In this document: positions 38,280-49,815 of the stretch, piece after piece
Layout of the letters: each line of letters begins with the position of its first letter
Numbering within the stretch: the first letter of the stretch is position 1
NCBI GenBank assembly: GCA_963842835.1
Contig: CAWJIB010000009.1
Coordinates: 1,054,001-1,118,000 of the forward strand
Length of the DNA: 64,000 bases
Direction: 5' to 3'
Source: Roseiarcus sp963842835
GTDB lineage: Bacteria; Pseudomonadota; Alphaproteobacteria; Rhizobiales; Beijerinckiaceae
Position numbers and translations under genes: made by a program
Notes under the pieces: generated by a model
Databases searched by the model: none
What the model was told of the DNA's origin: nothing
What the model saw: the letters and a program-made list of their open reading frames with translations, nothing else

Positions 38280-38999
38280 ATGGCAGCGATCAAGCAACTC
38301 GCGGCCGTGACGCGTAGCGGGACAGGCAAGGGGGCCGCCCGCTCCGTTCGTCGCGAAGGCCGCGTACCCGGCGTCATTTATGGCGGCGGCGAGAAGGCCG
38401 AGCCGATCTCGGTCGATTTCAAGGAAATCAACAAGCACATCTACGCCGGCCACTTTCTGACCTCGATTTTCGAGCTCGAGATCGAGGGCCGCAAGGAGCG
38501 CGTCCTGCCGCGCGACTATCAGCTCGACGTCGTTACCGACAAGCCGGTGCACGTCGACTTCTTGCGGCTCAAGGCCGGCTCGCGCGTGCGCATCGGCGTG
38601 CCCGTGCACGTCGTCAATCGCGAGCTTTCGCCCGGCATCAAGAAGGGCGGCACGGTCAATCTCGTGCTGCACTCCGTCGAATTGCTGGCGCCGGCCGACG
38701 CGATCCCCGAGTCGATCACCATCGACCTCGCCGGGTTCGACTTCTTCGATTCCGTGCATATGTCGACCCTCAAGCTGCCCGAAGGTTGCCGGCCCGCCGA
38801 CACCAGGGCCGACTACACCGTCGTGACCATCGTGCCGCCGACAGTGTTCGCCGAAGAGGCGCCGGCCGCCGCCGCGATTTCGGGCGCGGCTCCCGCCGCC
38901 GCCGCCGCTCCCACCGCCGCGGCTCCGGCCAAGGGCGCCGCCGCCGCGCCGGCCAAGGGCGCCGCCGCCGCGCCGGCCAAGCCGGCCGCCAAGAAGTGA
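38280..38999 (+). CDS. rplY: Ribosomal protein bL25 (CTC long form)
   Basis: 239 residues. Binds 5S rRNA in the large subunit. The N-terminal L25 domain (GKGAARSVRREGRVPGVIYGG) is followed by the TL5/CTC beta domain (residues about 100-190, VPVHVVNRELSPGIKKGG). A 45-residue Ala/Pro/Lys tail has two perfect repeats of the unit APAKGAAA, giving low complexity. Length is typical of rhizobial CTC-type bL25. It is followed by a terminator and then pth, a common pairing. Confidence 0.95.
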   Translation: MAAIKQLAAVTRSGTGKGAARSVRREGRVPGVIYGGGEKAEPISVDFKEINKHIYAGHFLTSIFELEIEGRKERVLPRDYQLDVVTDKPVHVDFLRLKAGSRVRIGVPVHVVNRELSPGIKKGGTVNLVLHSVELLAPADAIPESITIDLAGFDFFDSVHMSTLKLPEGCRPADTRADYTVVTIVPPTVFAEEAPAAAAISGAAPAAAAAPTAAAPAKGAAAAPAKGAAAAPAKPAAKK

Positions 39000-39032
39000 C
39001 GCGACGGCCGCGCGCCGGTCTATAAGCTCAAG

Positions 39033-39065
39033 GCCCGTCCGCCCCTCGGGGCGGGCGGGCTTTTT
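39033..39065 (+). terminator. Intrinsic terminator after rplY
   Basis: GCCCGTCCGCCCC pairs with GGGGCGGGCGGGC around a TC loop region (one T-G pair), followed by five T residues. It lies 34 bp after the rplY stop and 17 bp before pth, so pth needs its own promoter or read-through. Confidence 0.85.
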
Positions 39066-39081
39066 CATTAAGCGAGCGGTC

Positions 39082-39675
39082 ATGCTTCTCATCGCAGGCC
39101 TCGGCAATCCTGGCGCGCGCCACGCCAAGAACCGCCACAACATCGGCTTCATGGCCGTGGAGCGAATCGCCGAGACGCATCGCATCGGCCCGTTCCGCGC
39201 GCGCTTCCAGGGGCTCGTCGCGGAGGGGAAGATCGGCCAACAGCGCGTCGCGCTGCTGATGCCGCAGACCTACATGAACGAATCCGGCCGCAGCGTCGGC
39301 GAGGCGATGCGCTTCTACAAGCTCGACCTCGGCGCGATCATCGTCATCCACGACGAACTAGATCTCGCGCCCGCCAAGGTCAGGGTGAAGGTCGGAGGCG
39401 GCGCCGCCGGCCACAACGGCCTGCGCTCGGTCACCGCGCATATCGGCAACGACTACAAACGGGTTCGCCTCGGCATCGGCCACCCCGGCGACAAGGCGCT
39501 CGTCTTTAACTTCGTGCTCGGCGACTTCGCCAAGTCCGAGATGCCCTGGGTCGAGGCGGTCTGCGACGCGGTGGCGCGGTCGGCGGACCTGCTCGTCGCC
39601 GGCCAGGACGCGAGCTTTCAAAACAAGACGCATCTGGCGATCGAGGCGGCGGGGTTCGGCGGCAAGGAGCCATAG
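39082..39675 (+). CDS. pth: Peptidyl-tRNA hydrolase
   Basis: 197 residues. It recycles tRNA from prematurely released peptidyl-tRNA. Motifs: LIAGLGNPGARHAKNRHNIGF in pieces with catalytic His (NRHNIGF, residue about 20), QTYMNESG, HDELDLAPAKVRVKVGGGAAGHNGL, and KRVRLGIGHPGD. Full length. It follows rplY and is convergent with the downstream alpha/beta hydrolase. Confidence 0.97.
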   Translation: MLLIAGLGNPGARHAKNRHNIGFMAVERIAETHRIGPFRARFQGLVAEGKIGQQRVALLMPQTYMNESGRSVGEAMRFYKLDLGAIIVIHDELDLAPAKVRVKVGGGAAGHNGLRSVTAHIGNDYKRVRLGIGHPGDKALVFNFVLGDFAKSEMPWVEAVCDAVARSADLLVAGQDASFQNKTHLAIEAAGFGGKEP

Positions 39676-39690
39676 CGGACGAAGCCGCGC

Positions 39691-39722
39691 GCCCTTTCCC
39701 CCTTGCGCGAGAAGGGGCGGGC
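39691..39722. repeat. Dispersed intergenic palindrome
   Basis: GCCC-CCCCTT-loop-AAGGGG-GGGC arms, related in sequence to the palindrome at 1966-1988, between the convergent pth and hydrolase genes. May serve as a bidirectional hairpin. Confidence 0.5.
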
Positions 39723-39726
39723 GTGG

Positions 39727-40668
39727 TCAGCCCGGCCAGCTCGCCAGCAAGCCTTCGAGGCCCGCGACGAAGGCGAGCGGCTGATCGATCATGACGTGAT
39801 GATCGGCCTCGGGAATCTCGAAATAGGGCGAATCGGGCGGGAGCAGGCTCATCACGTAAGCGGCGTCCTCGGCGCGCGCCAGCTTCGAAGCGCCGCCTCG
39901 GATGACCGCCACCGGGCGCTTGAGCGCGCGCAGAACGGGCGCCGGATCCTCGCGCGGGATGTCCCGCCACAAATAAGAATCGAACCGCCAGGTCCAGCCG
40001 TCGCCCTCGGGCGGCAGAATCCGCCGCAGGCCGAGGCGCGCAACATGGTCGGCGACGAACAGATTGGCGCAGGGCTGCACCGGCGCGAAGCGGAACCGCG
40101 CCATCGCGGCCTCGAAGGTCGGATAGATCCGATGCGGCTTGAACTCGCGATCGCCGCGCCCGCCCGGCCTCTGGCGATCGGGCGCGAAAACCGGCGGATC
40201 GACGATGACCGCCGCCAGGAATTTCTCGCCGTGCGCGGCGGTCAGCGTCAGAGCCATGCGGCCGCCGAAGGAATGTCCCACGAGGATCGGCGGCCCGCTC
40301 TCGTTGAGCCCCGTCGCTTCAGCGACCTCGATCGCCTCGCGCTGGAAAAGTTCGCGCGAATAGCGGGGCCGCCAGTCCGAACCGCCCATGCCCGACCAGG
40401 ACAAGGCGACGACGCGCCGGCCGTGAGCGAGAAAAGGCGCGATGAAGGACCACCAATCGGCATGCGCGCCGCTGCCGTGCAAGAGCAACAGCGCGGGCTT
40501 GGTCGGCGCCCCCGGCGGCCGCCAGGTCAGGGTCTCGATCCTCGCTCCCTCGACCGTGACGAAGCTGCGCTCGGGCCTATGAAGCAAGACGCGCGTGAAC
40601 CATTCCGGCGCGGGCGGGCGTTCTCCACGGAACGGCTCCAGCGGCTGGGTGAGATGAAAATCGTCCAT
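39727..40668 (-). CDS. Alpha/beta-hydrolase
   Basis: 313 residues. Fold landmarks: oxyanion HG (LLLLHGSGAHADWWSFIAPF), nucleophile elbow LVGHSFGGRMALTL with Ser near residue 132, and the C-terminal catalytic His in IPEADHHVMIDQPLAFV. It resembles the epoxide-hydrolase/haloperoxidase-like broad class with an N-terminal 60-residue extension. The substrate is unknown. It is convergent with pth and divergent from the quinone oxidoreductase. Confidence 0.85.
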   Translation of the reverse strand: MDDFHLTQPLEPFRGERPPAPEWFTRVLLHRPERSFVTVEGARIETLTWRPPGAPTKPALLLLHGSGAHADWWSFIAPFLAHGRRVVALSWSGMGGSDWRPRYSRELFQREAIEVAEATGLNESGPPILVGHSFGGRMALTLTAAHGEKFLAAVIVDPPVFAPDRQRPGGRGDREFKPHRIYPTFEAAMARFRFAPVQPCANLFVADHVARLGLRRILPPEGDGWTWRFDSYLWRDIPREDPAPVLRALKRPVAVIRGGASKLARAEDAAYVMSLLPPDSPYFEIPEADHHVMIDQPLAFVAGLEGLLASWPG

Positions 40669-40871
40669 GGGCTCTTTCGCAAGAATCGGGTCGGCGAACC
40701 TCGTCGGCGGCGCGAGGGCCTGTCAAGTCGGCGAGCGCGGCCGATTCGCGGATTCGCGCCGGGCTGGCTTGCCTTCGCCGATCGAGCCGTTAGCATCGCG
40801 GCCGACCAAGGGACGCGGCCATGATGGCGCGGGCGCCTTCGCGCGAGACTGACCAACGGAGACTCGAATTC

Positions 40872-41870
40872 ATGAAAGCGGTGTTGAGCAAGGCTCCCGG
40901 CGGGCCCTCGTCTCTCGTCCTCGAGGAGATCGCCGATCCCATGCCGCGACCCCGCGAGGTCGTCGTCCGCGTCGCCGCCTGCGGCGTGAATTTTCCCGAT
41001 TCGCTCATCATCGAGGACAAATATCAGATCAGGCCGCCGCGTCCCTTCTCTCCCGGGGGCGAGGTTTCCGGCGTGATCGAGAGCGTCGGCGCCGAGGTCG
41101 AGGGCTTGAAGATCGGCCAGCGCGTGCTCGCTTCGCCGGGCTGGGGCGGCATGGCGGAGAAGGTCGCGGTCTCCGCGGCGCGCGTCATGGCGATTCCCGA
41201 CGCCATGCCGTTCGACGAGGCGGCCTCGTTGCTCTTCACCTACGGCACGACTTATCACGCGTTGAAGGATCGCGCGCATCTGCGCGCGGGCGAAAGCCTG
41301 CTGGTTCTCGGCGCCGCAGGCGGCGTCGGCTCCGCGGCCGTCGAACTGGGCAAGGCGATGGGCGCGCGCGTCATCGCCGCCGCTTCGACGCAGGAAAAGG
41401 TCAATTCTGCGATGAGCTGGGGCGCCGATTCCGGCTTCGTCTATCCCGTGGGACCGTTCGACAAGGAAGGGGCGAGGAAGCTCACGGACCTCTTCAAATC
41501 CGCCTGCGGCGAAAGCGGCGCCGACGTCGTCTACGACAGCGTCGGCGGCGATTACAGCGAAGCGGCGCTGCGCGCGATCGCGTGGGAGGGCCGCTTTATC
41601 GTCATCGGTTTCCCCGCGGGAATCGCCAGGATTCCGCTCAATCTGCCGTTGCTCAAAGGCTGCGACATCGTCGGCGTGTTCTGGGGCGAATTCGCGCGCC
41701 GCAACCCTGAGGCCAACATAGCCAACAACGCCGAGCTGATCGGCCTTTACAGCGCCGGCAAAATTCGGCCGCGCGTTTCCGCCCGCTTTCCGCTCGCGCG
41801 CGCGGGCGAGGCGATCGCCTTGCTCGCCGAGCGCGGCGCCCTCGGCAAAGTCGTCGTCACGATCCCATGA
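40872..41870 (+). CDS. NADPH:quinone oxidoreductase-type medium-chain reductase
   Basis: 332 residues from the ATG at 40872 (GGAG upstream), zinc-free MDR family. An N-terminal GroES-like domain (VVVRVAACGVNFPDSLIIEDKYQ in pieces) is followed by the NADPH Rossmann motif LVLGAAGGVGSAAVELGKAM near residue 147 and DVVYDSVGGDYSEAALRAI. No zinc ligands. It ends in an ATGA overlap with the acyl-CoA ligase, so the two form an operon, perhaps for catabolism of an unsaturated or quinone-like acid. Substrate not assigned. Confidence 0.9.
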   Translation: MKAVLSKAPGGPSSLVLEEIADPMPRPREVVVRVAACGVNFPDSLIIEDKYQIRPPRPFSPGGEVSGVIESVGAEVEGLKIGQRVLASPGWGGMAEKVAVSAARVMAIPDAMPFDEAASLLFTYGTTYHALKDRAHLRAGESLLVLGAAGGVGSAAVELGKAMGARVIAAASTQEKVNSAMSWGADSGFVYPVGPFDKEGARKLTDLFKSACGESGADVVYDSVGGDYSEAALRAIAWEGRFIVIGFPAGIARIPLNLPLLKGCDIVGVFWGEFARRNPEANIANNAELIGLYSAGKIRPRVSARFPLARAGEAIALLAERGALGKVVVTIP

Positions 41871-43398
41871 GGCCGGAAAACGCGGCCGAATTCGTTCTGA
41901 TTTCGGACCTGGTGAGACGAACGGCGCTCGAAGCGCCGCAGCGCGTCGCGCTGTTCGACGACGAGCGGAGCCTGAGCTACCGGGGGCTCGACGACTGGAT
42001 CGATCGCGTCGCCGCCGCGCTGCAACGCGACGGCGTCCGCGCGCGCGAGACGATCGCGATCTGCGCGGTCAGTTCGCTCGAATATGTCGCGACCTTTCTC
42101 GGGGCCTTGCGCGCCGGCGTCGTCGTCGCGCCGCTGGCGCCCAGCGCGACGGCGAAGAGCCTCGCCGATATGGCGCGAGATTGCGAGGCGAGGCTGCTTT
42201 TCCTCGACGCGACGACGCAGGCCGCCGTGAGCGAAGTCGAGGCGCGGGTTGCGCGCATTGCGCTCGACGAACAAGCCGAGGGCGCGCGTTTCCAGGATTG
42301 GCTGGCGCCCCCGGCGCCGCGCCCGCGCCGGTGGCCGTCGAACCCGATTGGGTCTTCAACACCATCTATTCCTCCGGCACCACTGGCGCGCCCAAGGGCA
42401 TCGACCAGTCGCACGCCATGCGCTTCGGCCATATCCGCCGCGCCCGCCAGTTCGAATACGGGCCGCAGGCGGTGACGCTGCTGTCGACGCCGCTCTATTC
42501 CAACACGACGCTGGTCAGCGCGTTTCCGGCGCTGGCCGGCGGCGGCGCGCTGGCGCTAATGCGCAAGTTCGAGGCCCGGCAATTCCTGGCGCTCGCGGAG
42601 CGCCATCGCGTCACCCACGCGATGCTGGTTCCCGTGCAGTACCGCCGCATCATGGCTCTGCGCGATTTCGACGCGTTCGATCTGACGAGTTTTCAGATGA
42701 AATTCTCGACCAGCGCGCCTTTCCCCCCGGAATTGAAGCGCGAGGTGTTGCGGCGCTGGCCGGGCGGCCTGATCGAAATTTACGGCATGACGGAAGGCGG
42801 AGGCTCGTGCCTCCTTGCCGCGCATCGGTTTCCCCATAAGCTGCACACCGTCGGCCAGCCCGCGGAGGGGCACGAAATCCGCCTCGTCGACGAAGAGGGG
42901 CGCGAAGTCGGCGCGGGCGAGGTCGGCGAGATCGTCGGCCGCTCCGGCGCGATGATGAACGGCTACCGTAACCAGCCCGACAAGACCCGCGAGGCCGAAT
43001 GGCGCGACGGCGCCGGCAATCGCTTCATTCGCACGGGAGACGTTGGGCGCTTCGACGAGGATGGCTTCTTGGTTCTGCTGGACCGGCGCAAGGACATGAT
43101 CATTTCCGGCGGGTTCAACGTCTATCCCAGCGACATCGAGGCGGTGCTCGCCGAGCGCTCCGAGATCGCCGAAGCCAGCGTCGTGGGCGCGCCCTCGGCC
43201 GAATGGGGCGAGACGCCGGTCGCCTTCGTGGCGCTCAAGGAGGGCGCTTCGATCGACGCGGAGGAATTGCGCGCCTGGACGAACGCCCGGCTCGGCAAGA
43301 CGCAGCGGCTGTCGGCTTTGCGCTTCGTCGACGCGCTGCCGCGCAGCGCAATCGGCAAGGTGCTCAAGCGCGAGCTGCGCGATCTTTGGCTGCGATGA
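41867..43398 (+). pseudogene. Acyl-CoA/AMP-dependent ligase interrupted by a frameshift
   Basis: The frame from 41867 encodes a good AMP-ligase N-terminus (residues 1-145, ending QDWLAP) and then becomes senseless. From about 42313 the frame one base earlier continues cleanly (APVAVEPDWVFNTIYSSGTT) to 43398, with IYSSGTTGAPKG, YGMTEGGGS, RKDMIISGGFNVYPSDIEA and SAIGKVLKRELR. One missing base near the CCCCC run at 42308-42312 explains it. Without it the protein would be about 510 residues. It may be a true pseudogene or a sequencing error. Starts inside the quinone oxidoreductase stop (4-bp overlap). Confidence 0.85.
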
Positions 43399-43521
43399 GG
43401 GAGCGCCGTTGCACAGTCATCGCTCGCGATGACGACTAACCGGTCCCCCGAGACCATGCCGGCGGCATGCTTCCACCGCAACGAACTCGGCGACGAGCGC
43501 GCAAGTCGCCGAGAAGACCGG

Positions 43522-43752
43522 CTACTGCGCCGAAGTCTGCAGCGCCAGCGCATGCAGCTCGCCGCCCATGCGGCCCTTGAGCGCGCTATAGACCATCTGG
43601 TGCTGCTGCACGCGGCTCTTGCCGGCGAAGGCGGCGCTGACGACGTTCGCGGCGTAATGCTCGCCGTCTCCGGCCAGATCCTTGACCTCGACCCGCGCGT
43701 CGGGAAACGCCTCCCGGATCAGGCTCTCGATTTCGGCAATGGACATCGCCAT
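43522..43752 (-). CDS. bolA: BolA-family protein
   Basis: 76 residues from the ATG at 43752 (GAGGAGGCG upstream). Core features: MSIAEIESLIREAFPDARVEVKDLAGDGEHYAANV in pieces, and FAGKSRVQQHQMVYSAL with the conserved His. BolA proteins bind [2Fe-2S] clusters with monothiol glutaredoxins and affect iron homeostasis. In related genomes a monothiol glutaredoxin (grxD) usually follows bolA; none is here. It starts 2 bp after the 71-aa gene and lies in the purL operon. Confidence 0.92.
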   Translation of the reverse strand: MAMSIAEIESLIREAFPDARVEVKDLAGDGEHYAANVVSAAFAGKSRVQQHQMVYSALKGRMGGELHALALQTSAQ

Positions 43753-43754
43753 GA

Positions 43755-43966
43755 TTATTTCGCCTCCTCTTGCGGTTCGCTCGCCCGATCCCCGGCCGCG
43801 GCCGCCAATTTGGCGAGCACGTCCTTGGCCGGCTCGGAACAAGGAATCGTTACGCCTCCGGCCAAATAGATGCTGCATTTCGTCGGCTCGGACGCGGCGA
43901 TCGCGATGACCTGATCGGGGCGGATGTAGTTGAGGCCGGCGAGCGCTTTCACCGCCACGAAGTTCG

Positions 43967-43970
<4 letters not shown>
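43755..43970 (-). CDS. 71-aa conserved protein between purL and bolA
   Basis: 71 residues from the ATG at 43970, GGAGGAGAGCTGGT upstream, overlapping the end of purL by 4 bp. Two strand-loop-strand units (KALAGLNYIRPDQVIAIAAS and KCSIYLAGGVTIPCSE) followed by a helix DVLAKLAAAAGD recall FlbD-like small proteins. No known function is assignable. Position in the purL-bolA run suggests cotranscription. Confidence 0.7.
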
Positions 43971-46189
<2,219 letters not shown>

Positions 46190-46386
46190 CTCGACGCGTC
46201 CTCAATCGTAAGTCCCGCGTTCGAATAGACGCGCGGGCGCGGCATGGCAATGGGCCGGCCGCGCCGAGCTGCGCCGATCGCCGCCCGGCCGCGATCAAAC
46301 GCCGCGCGCCGTTGAATTGAGTCGATAGATTGTTCTTATTATGTTCCAATACACGAAAATGCCGGAATTTCAACGACGAGGGTCCG

Positions 46387-47388
46387 ATGCTGCATTTGCC
46401 CGCGATGCGAACCTTCGGTCTGCGGTCGGGAGGCGTCCAATGCGATCGCGACGGCCTGTTCGTCGGATCGGTCCCGCTGCTGCGCCGAGAAAGAGATTCC
46501 TACGGCCGCGAAAACTGGTCCGTCCGCCCGCAAAGCGAACTGGAGGACGAACTGACAGCGCGTTACGGCTTGCCGATCGACGCGACGGCGAAGGCCGGTG
46601 GGCTTGCGTCCGTCGCCAGAGCGCTCGATCGCGGCGACCTCGCGCTGGCTGGGATCGCCGCCGTGCTGCTGCAATTTCCCGATCCGCCGCCGCTCGAGAA
46701 GGGCGCGCCGGCGGCCGACGATTGGGCGAGGTTGGCGTGGGAACTGGCGGGAAGCGGCCTCCTCAAGGGCGACTGGGATCCGGCCAAGCATCCGCGCACG
46801 GGCCAGAAGCCGAATCCGGGGTGGTTCGCGGAAGTTGTGCGCGAGGCCCGGGCGGTGACCGCGCGGATGCGCGCATGGCCCTCGCCGCGATTCAACAAGG
46901 CGCTGCGGGAATTGGTGAAAGACGTCGCGAAAAAGGGACCGCTGTCCGGGCTCGGGTTGTGGGGCGACGCGGCTGCGATCATTCTGGAAGTTCTGCAGAA
47001 CATGGCGCCGACAGAACTCAACGACGGCGAGGATCGCGCGATCGCGCAAACCAACGCCTATTTCGATCCGCCCAAGACGTTGGAACAGCTTCAGTCGAGG
47101 CCGACGCAAAACGTCCTTGGCTATGAGCGGCATCACATCGTCGAGCAAAATCCTGCTAACGTAGCGAAAAAGCTGATCGAGAAATTCGGGCAAGCAATAC
47201 TCGACGATCCTAGCAATTTAGTTTGGGTTCCGCGACTGAAGCATGAAGATATCAGCGCATACTATAATGAAACCGACGACGATGATGCTTTAAAGCGGAG
47301 GCGGAGAGATGTGATCGGCGACTATGACCTTGCAACGCAGCGTGAAATAGGGCTTGCCGAATTGCGCAAAGAAGGAATCTTGCAATGA
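46387..47388 (+). CDS. Probable toxin with C-terminal HNH-like nuclease domain
   Basis: 333 residues from the ATG at 46387 (GAGGG upstream). The C-terminal 90 residues read as a His-Asn nuclease: ERHHIVEQNPANVAKKLIEK at about 246, DDPSNLVWVPRLKHEDIS, and GLAELRKEGIL. The middle holds segments such as GLLKGDWDPAKHPRTGQKPN that recur ahead of toxin tips in rhizobial polymorphic toxins. No signal peptide or secretion domain is visible. Its stop overlaps the DUF2019 gene by 4 bp. Assignment is by motif and context; catalytic activity untested. Confidence 0.6.
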   Translation: MLHLPAMRTFGLRSGGVQCDRDGLFVGSVPLLRRERDSYGRENWSVRPQSELEDELTARYGLPIDATAKAGGLASVARALDRGDLALAGIAAVLLQFPDPPPLEKGAPAADDWARLAWELAGSGLLKGDWDPAKHPRTGQKPNPGWFAEVVREARAVTARMRAWPSPRFNKALRELVKDVAKKGPLSGLGLWGDAAAIILEVLQNMAPTELNDGEDRAIAQTNAYFDPPKTLEQLQSRPTQNVLGYERHHIVEQNPANVAKKLIEKFGQAILDDPSNLVWVPRLKHEDISAYYNETDDDDALKRRRRDVIGDYDLATQREIGLAELRKEGILQ

Positions 47389-48137
47389 GCGTCGAAACCT
47401 ACGCTCGGATGAGCGTCGATGAACTGATCGAGGAATTCATCCGCCTCGCCAAAGCCCTTCGCAGCGTGTGGACGTTTTGGGCCAAAATCCCGGAAAAGAC
47501 GCCGGAACGTCAAGCGATGAATCAGGAACTCAAAGCGGTCAGCGCCGAACTTTGCGCGCGCAAGCCGATCGAAAAACTGCGCCCGTTGTTCGATCACGAA
47601 AGTGTCGATGTGCGGTTCTACGCCGCCATGAAGTTTCTTTCCGTCGATCCGGATTGGGCGATCGCGGCGATCTCGGCGCACACCGAGGATCTATCAACCA
47701 AGGACGTCATCGCGCTTCGCGCGCGCGCCAAAAAGCGACCGCCCGCACGTCCCACCGTGAAGGAAATGTCGACGGAGCAATTGGTCGCGCGGTTCGAGGA
47801 CGCCGGGATTCGCCGCTACGCGACGCGATTTCTCGGCGGTGAATTCGAACCGTTCGACGTCAAGTTGAGCAATCAAATCGTCAGCAACATGCGAGACGTC
47901 GTCGACGAGCTGAAATCCCGCGACGCATTGGCCGAGCTGCTCCCGCTGCTCGACCATCCGAACATCGCCGTTCGCCATGATGCGGCGGGCTTTTGCCTTC
48001 CCGTCGCCCGCGAACGGGCGATCGCCGTGCTCGAAGCCGTAGAGGCGAGCCGGGACTTGATCGAAGGGCCGAGAGCGGGCATGAGGCTCTTTTTCCTGCG
48101 TAAGCAGGAGAAGGAAGGCAAGCCGCTTTCGTCCTGA
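47385..48137 (+). CDS. Tandem DUF2019 protein, likely immunity protein
   Basis: 250 residues. Two DUF2019-type helical units: residues about 7-95 (MSVDELIEEFIRLAKALRS ... LRPLFDHESVDVRFYAAMKF) and 125-225 (MSTEQLVARFEDAGIRRYA ... LLPLLDHPNIAVRHDAAGF). The Lx-P-L-x-D-H-x-x-x-x-V-R pattern recurs in both halves, showing internal duplication. DUF2019 is found as a partner of nuclease toxins. The ATGA overlap with the upstream gene supports coupled expression. Confidence 0.75.
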   Translation: MSVETYARMSVDELIEEFIRLAKALRSVWTFWAKIPEKTPERQAMNQELKAVSAELCARKPIEKLRPLFDHESVDVRFYAAMKFLSVDPDWAIAAISAHTEDLSTKDVIALRARAKKRPPARPTVKEMSTEQLVARFEDAGIRRYATRFLGGEFEPFDVKLSNQIVSNMRDVVDELKSRDALAELLPLLDHPNIAVRHDAAGFCLPVARERAIAVLEAVEASRDLIEGPRAGMRLFFLRKQEKEGKPLSS

Positions 48138-48155
48138 GCCGCGCCGCAACGCCAA

Positions 48156-49700
48156 TCACCCGCCGCGCGGCGGAACGACGGTCACGACGAAACTGACGGG
48201 TTTGCCCTTGTGGCCCCAAAAGTCGTGCGCGAGGGTCATGTCCGTCCGGGTCGCCTGCGGCGTGGCGAGCGCGGCGGTCGCGGCGAGGCAAGCCGAATCG
48301 TCCTTCACGCAGACCGAAAGCAGCCCCTTCTCGGCGAGCGCCTGCGGCGTGACCCAGCGGTTGCCGAAGAAATCGAAATGGACGAAGCCGTGCGGCCGGT
48401 CCGGGCTATAGAAGGCGACCCCGTTTTCGTAGAGGTGGGTTCCCCCGACGTAAGCCAGCGGCGTTCCGGTCTTCTCGCGCCACAATCGCGTCGCCGCCGC
48501 GGCGAGCTCCTTGCGCGGCTGAACGTCGTCGGCGTCGTTCGAGAGCCACGCCCTCGCCAACGCGACGGCGGGCGAGGCGACGAGCGCGCCGAGGGTCAGC
48601 GCGGCGGCAAGCCTCGCGGCTAAGATGCGCAGCGGCTCGATGCGGCGCGATCCGGCGATTTCGATCGCCAGCAGCGGCATGAGGCTGAAGGTTCCGATCA
48701 GCATGTTCGTCGAGACTTTCGTGCGCAGCGCGAGCCCTGCGAGAACCGTCAGGGCGAGCGGCGTCACGGCGAGGATCGTCAGCAGCCGAAACTGCGGGTC
48801 CGCCCATTGCCTGCGGACCGTCGCCATCCATTCGCTCGGCCAAGCGCGCGCGATGAAGGCCACGACGGCGAAGACGACGGCGTTTTGCGCCAGTGCGCCG
48901 AAAAACGCTGTCGCCGCGAAGAAAGCGACCTCGCCGAACCCGCGTCCGGAGATGCGCGAGAGGTAGCGCAACGGCGGCGCGCCGCTCGACAACAGCCACC
49001 ACAGGTGCGGCGCGTAGAGCGCGGCGGCGACGCCCGCGGAGACATACGGCGAAGCCGAGGCGAAGTAGCGCCGACGAAGAGGATGCTGGAGCGCCGCGAT
49101 CAGGCAGGTCGCGGCGAGGATCAGAGCGTAATATTTCGACAACAGCGCCAGGGCCATGCAGAGCCCGAACAGAACCGCGTCGAGAAGGGCGCGGCCGTCG
49201 ATGGATCGCAGGAAGAAATAGAGCGTCCAGGGCCAGATCGACAGAAATATCGAGTTCGCGTTGTATTTATAGGAGAGGAACGTATAGAAGGGCGTCAGCA
49301 GCAGCAGCAGCGTCGCCGCGGACCTTTTCTCTCCCTCGGCGAAGCGGCCGATCAGCCGCCACGCGCCGAGAAGGCCGATGCCGGCGTTGAGGCTGCTCAG
49401 CACCGCAAAGGCCCAGCCGGCGCGCGGAAAGACTAAGAACCAAGCGCCGCAGATCCAGGCCCAGAACGGCGGGTGCTGGTTATAGCCGAGCTGGAACTCC
49501 TGGCCCCAGACATAGGCCTCCGCCATGTCGTTGTGGACCGAGGCCGGCGCTTCAGAGATCGCGAAATACGCCGACCAGACCGCGACGAAAGCGGCGAATA
49601 ACGCCAGCACGAACCCCGCTGCCGGTTGGGCCGCCGCGCCGCGCGCGTTGAAATTCAAGCCCGCGCCCGCCTCCAAGCCGCCTCGCCCCTCGGCCCTCAT
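48156..49700 (-). CDS. GT39/ArnT-like integral membrane glycosyltransferase
   Basis: 514 residues from the ATG at 49700 (GAAGGCGAGAATAGG upstream). About 10-11 hydrophobic helices. An early periplasmic loop NDMAEAYVWGQEFQLGYNQHPPFW has the Asp/Glu and HPP pattern of PMT/ArnT-type enzymes that take sugar from a polyprenyl phosphate. The C-terminal soluble domain contains GGTHLYENGVAFYSPDRP. The sugar acceptor is not known. It has no partner gene next to it. Confidence 0.8.
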   Translation of the reverse strand: MRAEGRGGLEAGAGLNFNARGAAAQPAAGFVLALFAAFVAVWSAYFAISEAPASVHNDMAEAYVWGQEFQLGYNQHPPFWAWICGAWFLVFPRAGWAFAVLSSLNAGIGLLGAWRLIGRFAEGEKRSAATLLLLLTPFYTFLSYKYNANSIFLSIWPWTLYFFLRSIDGRALLDAVLFGLCMALALLSKYYALILAATCLIAALQHPLRRRYFASASPYVSAGVAAALYAPHLWWLLSSGAPPLRYLSRISGRGFGEVAFFAATAFFGALAQNAVVFAVVAFIARAWPSEWMATVRRQWADPQFRLLTILAVTPLALTVLAGLALRTKVSTNMLIGTFSLMPLLAIEIAGSRRIEPLRILAARLAAALTLGALVASPAVALARAWLSNDADDVQPRKELAAAATRLWREKTGTPLAYVGGTHLYENGVAFYSPDRPHGFVHFDFFGNRWVTPQALAEKGLLSVCVKDDSACLAATAALATPQATRTDMTLAHDFWGHKGKPVSFVVTVVPPRGG

Positions 49701-49815
49701 CCTATTCTCGCCTTCGCGTCGGTGTCGCTGCGGCAGGCATAGCGACGCAGGCGGGAAAGTCCAACAGGGATCGCGCCGGCGCCGTTTTGGCGGCGTTGCG
49801 TCCATCGACCCCCCC

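Noticed and set aside
41867..43398. Programmed -1 frameshift in the acyl-CoA ligase
   Set aside because: No slippery heptamer with a following structure at the join and the family is not known for recoding; mutation or sequencing error is simpler.
46339..47193. A 284-codon minus-strand frame opposite the toxin gene
   Set aside because: No domain, no ribosome site, and the plus-strand gene has a clear motif and coupled partner.
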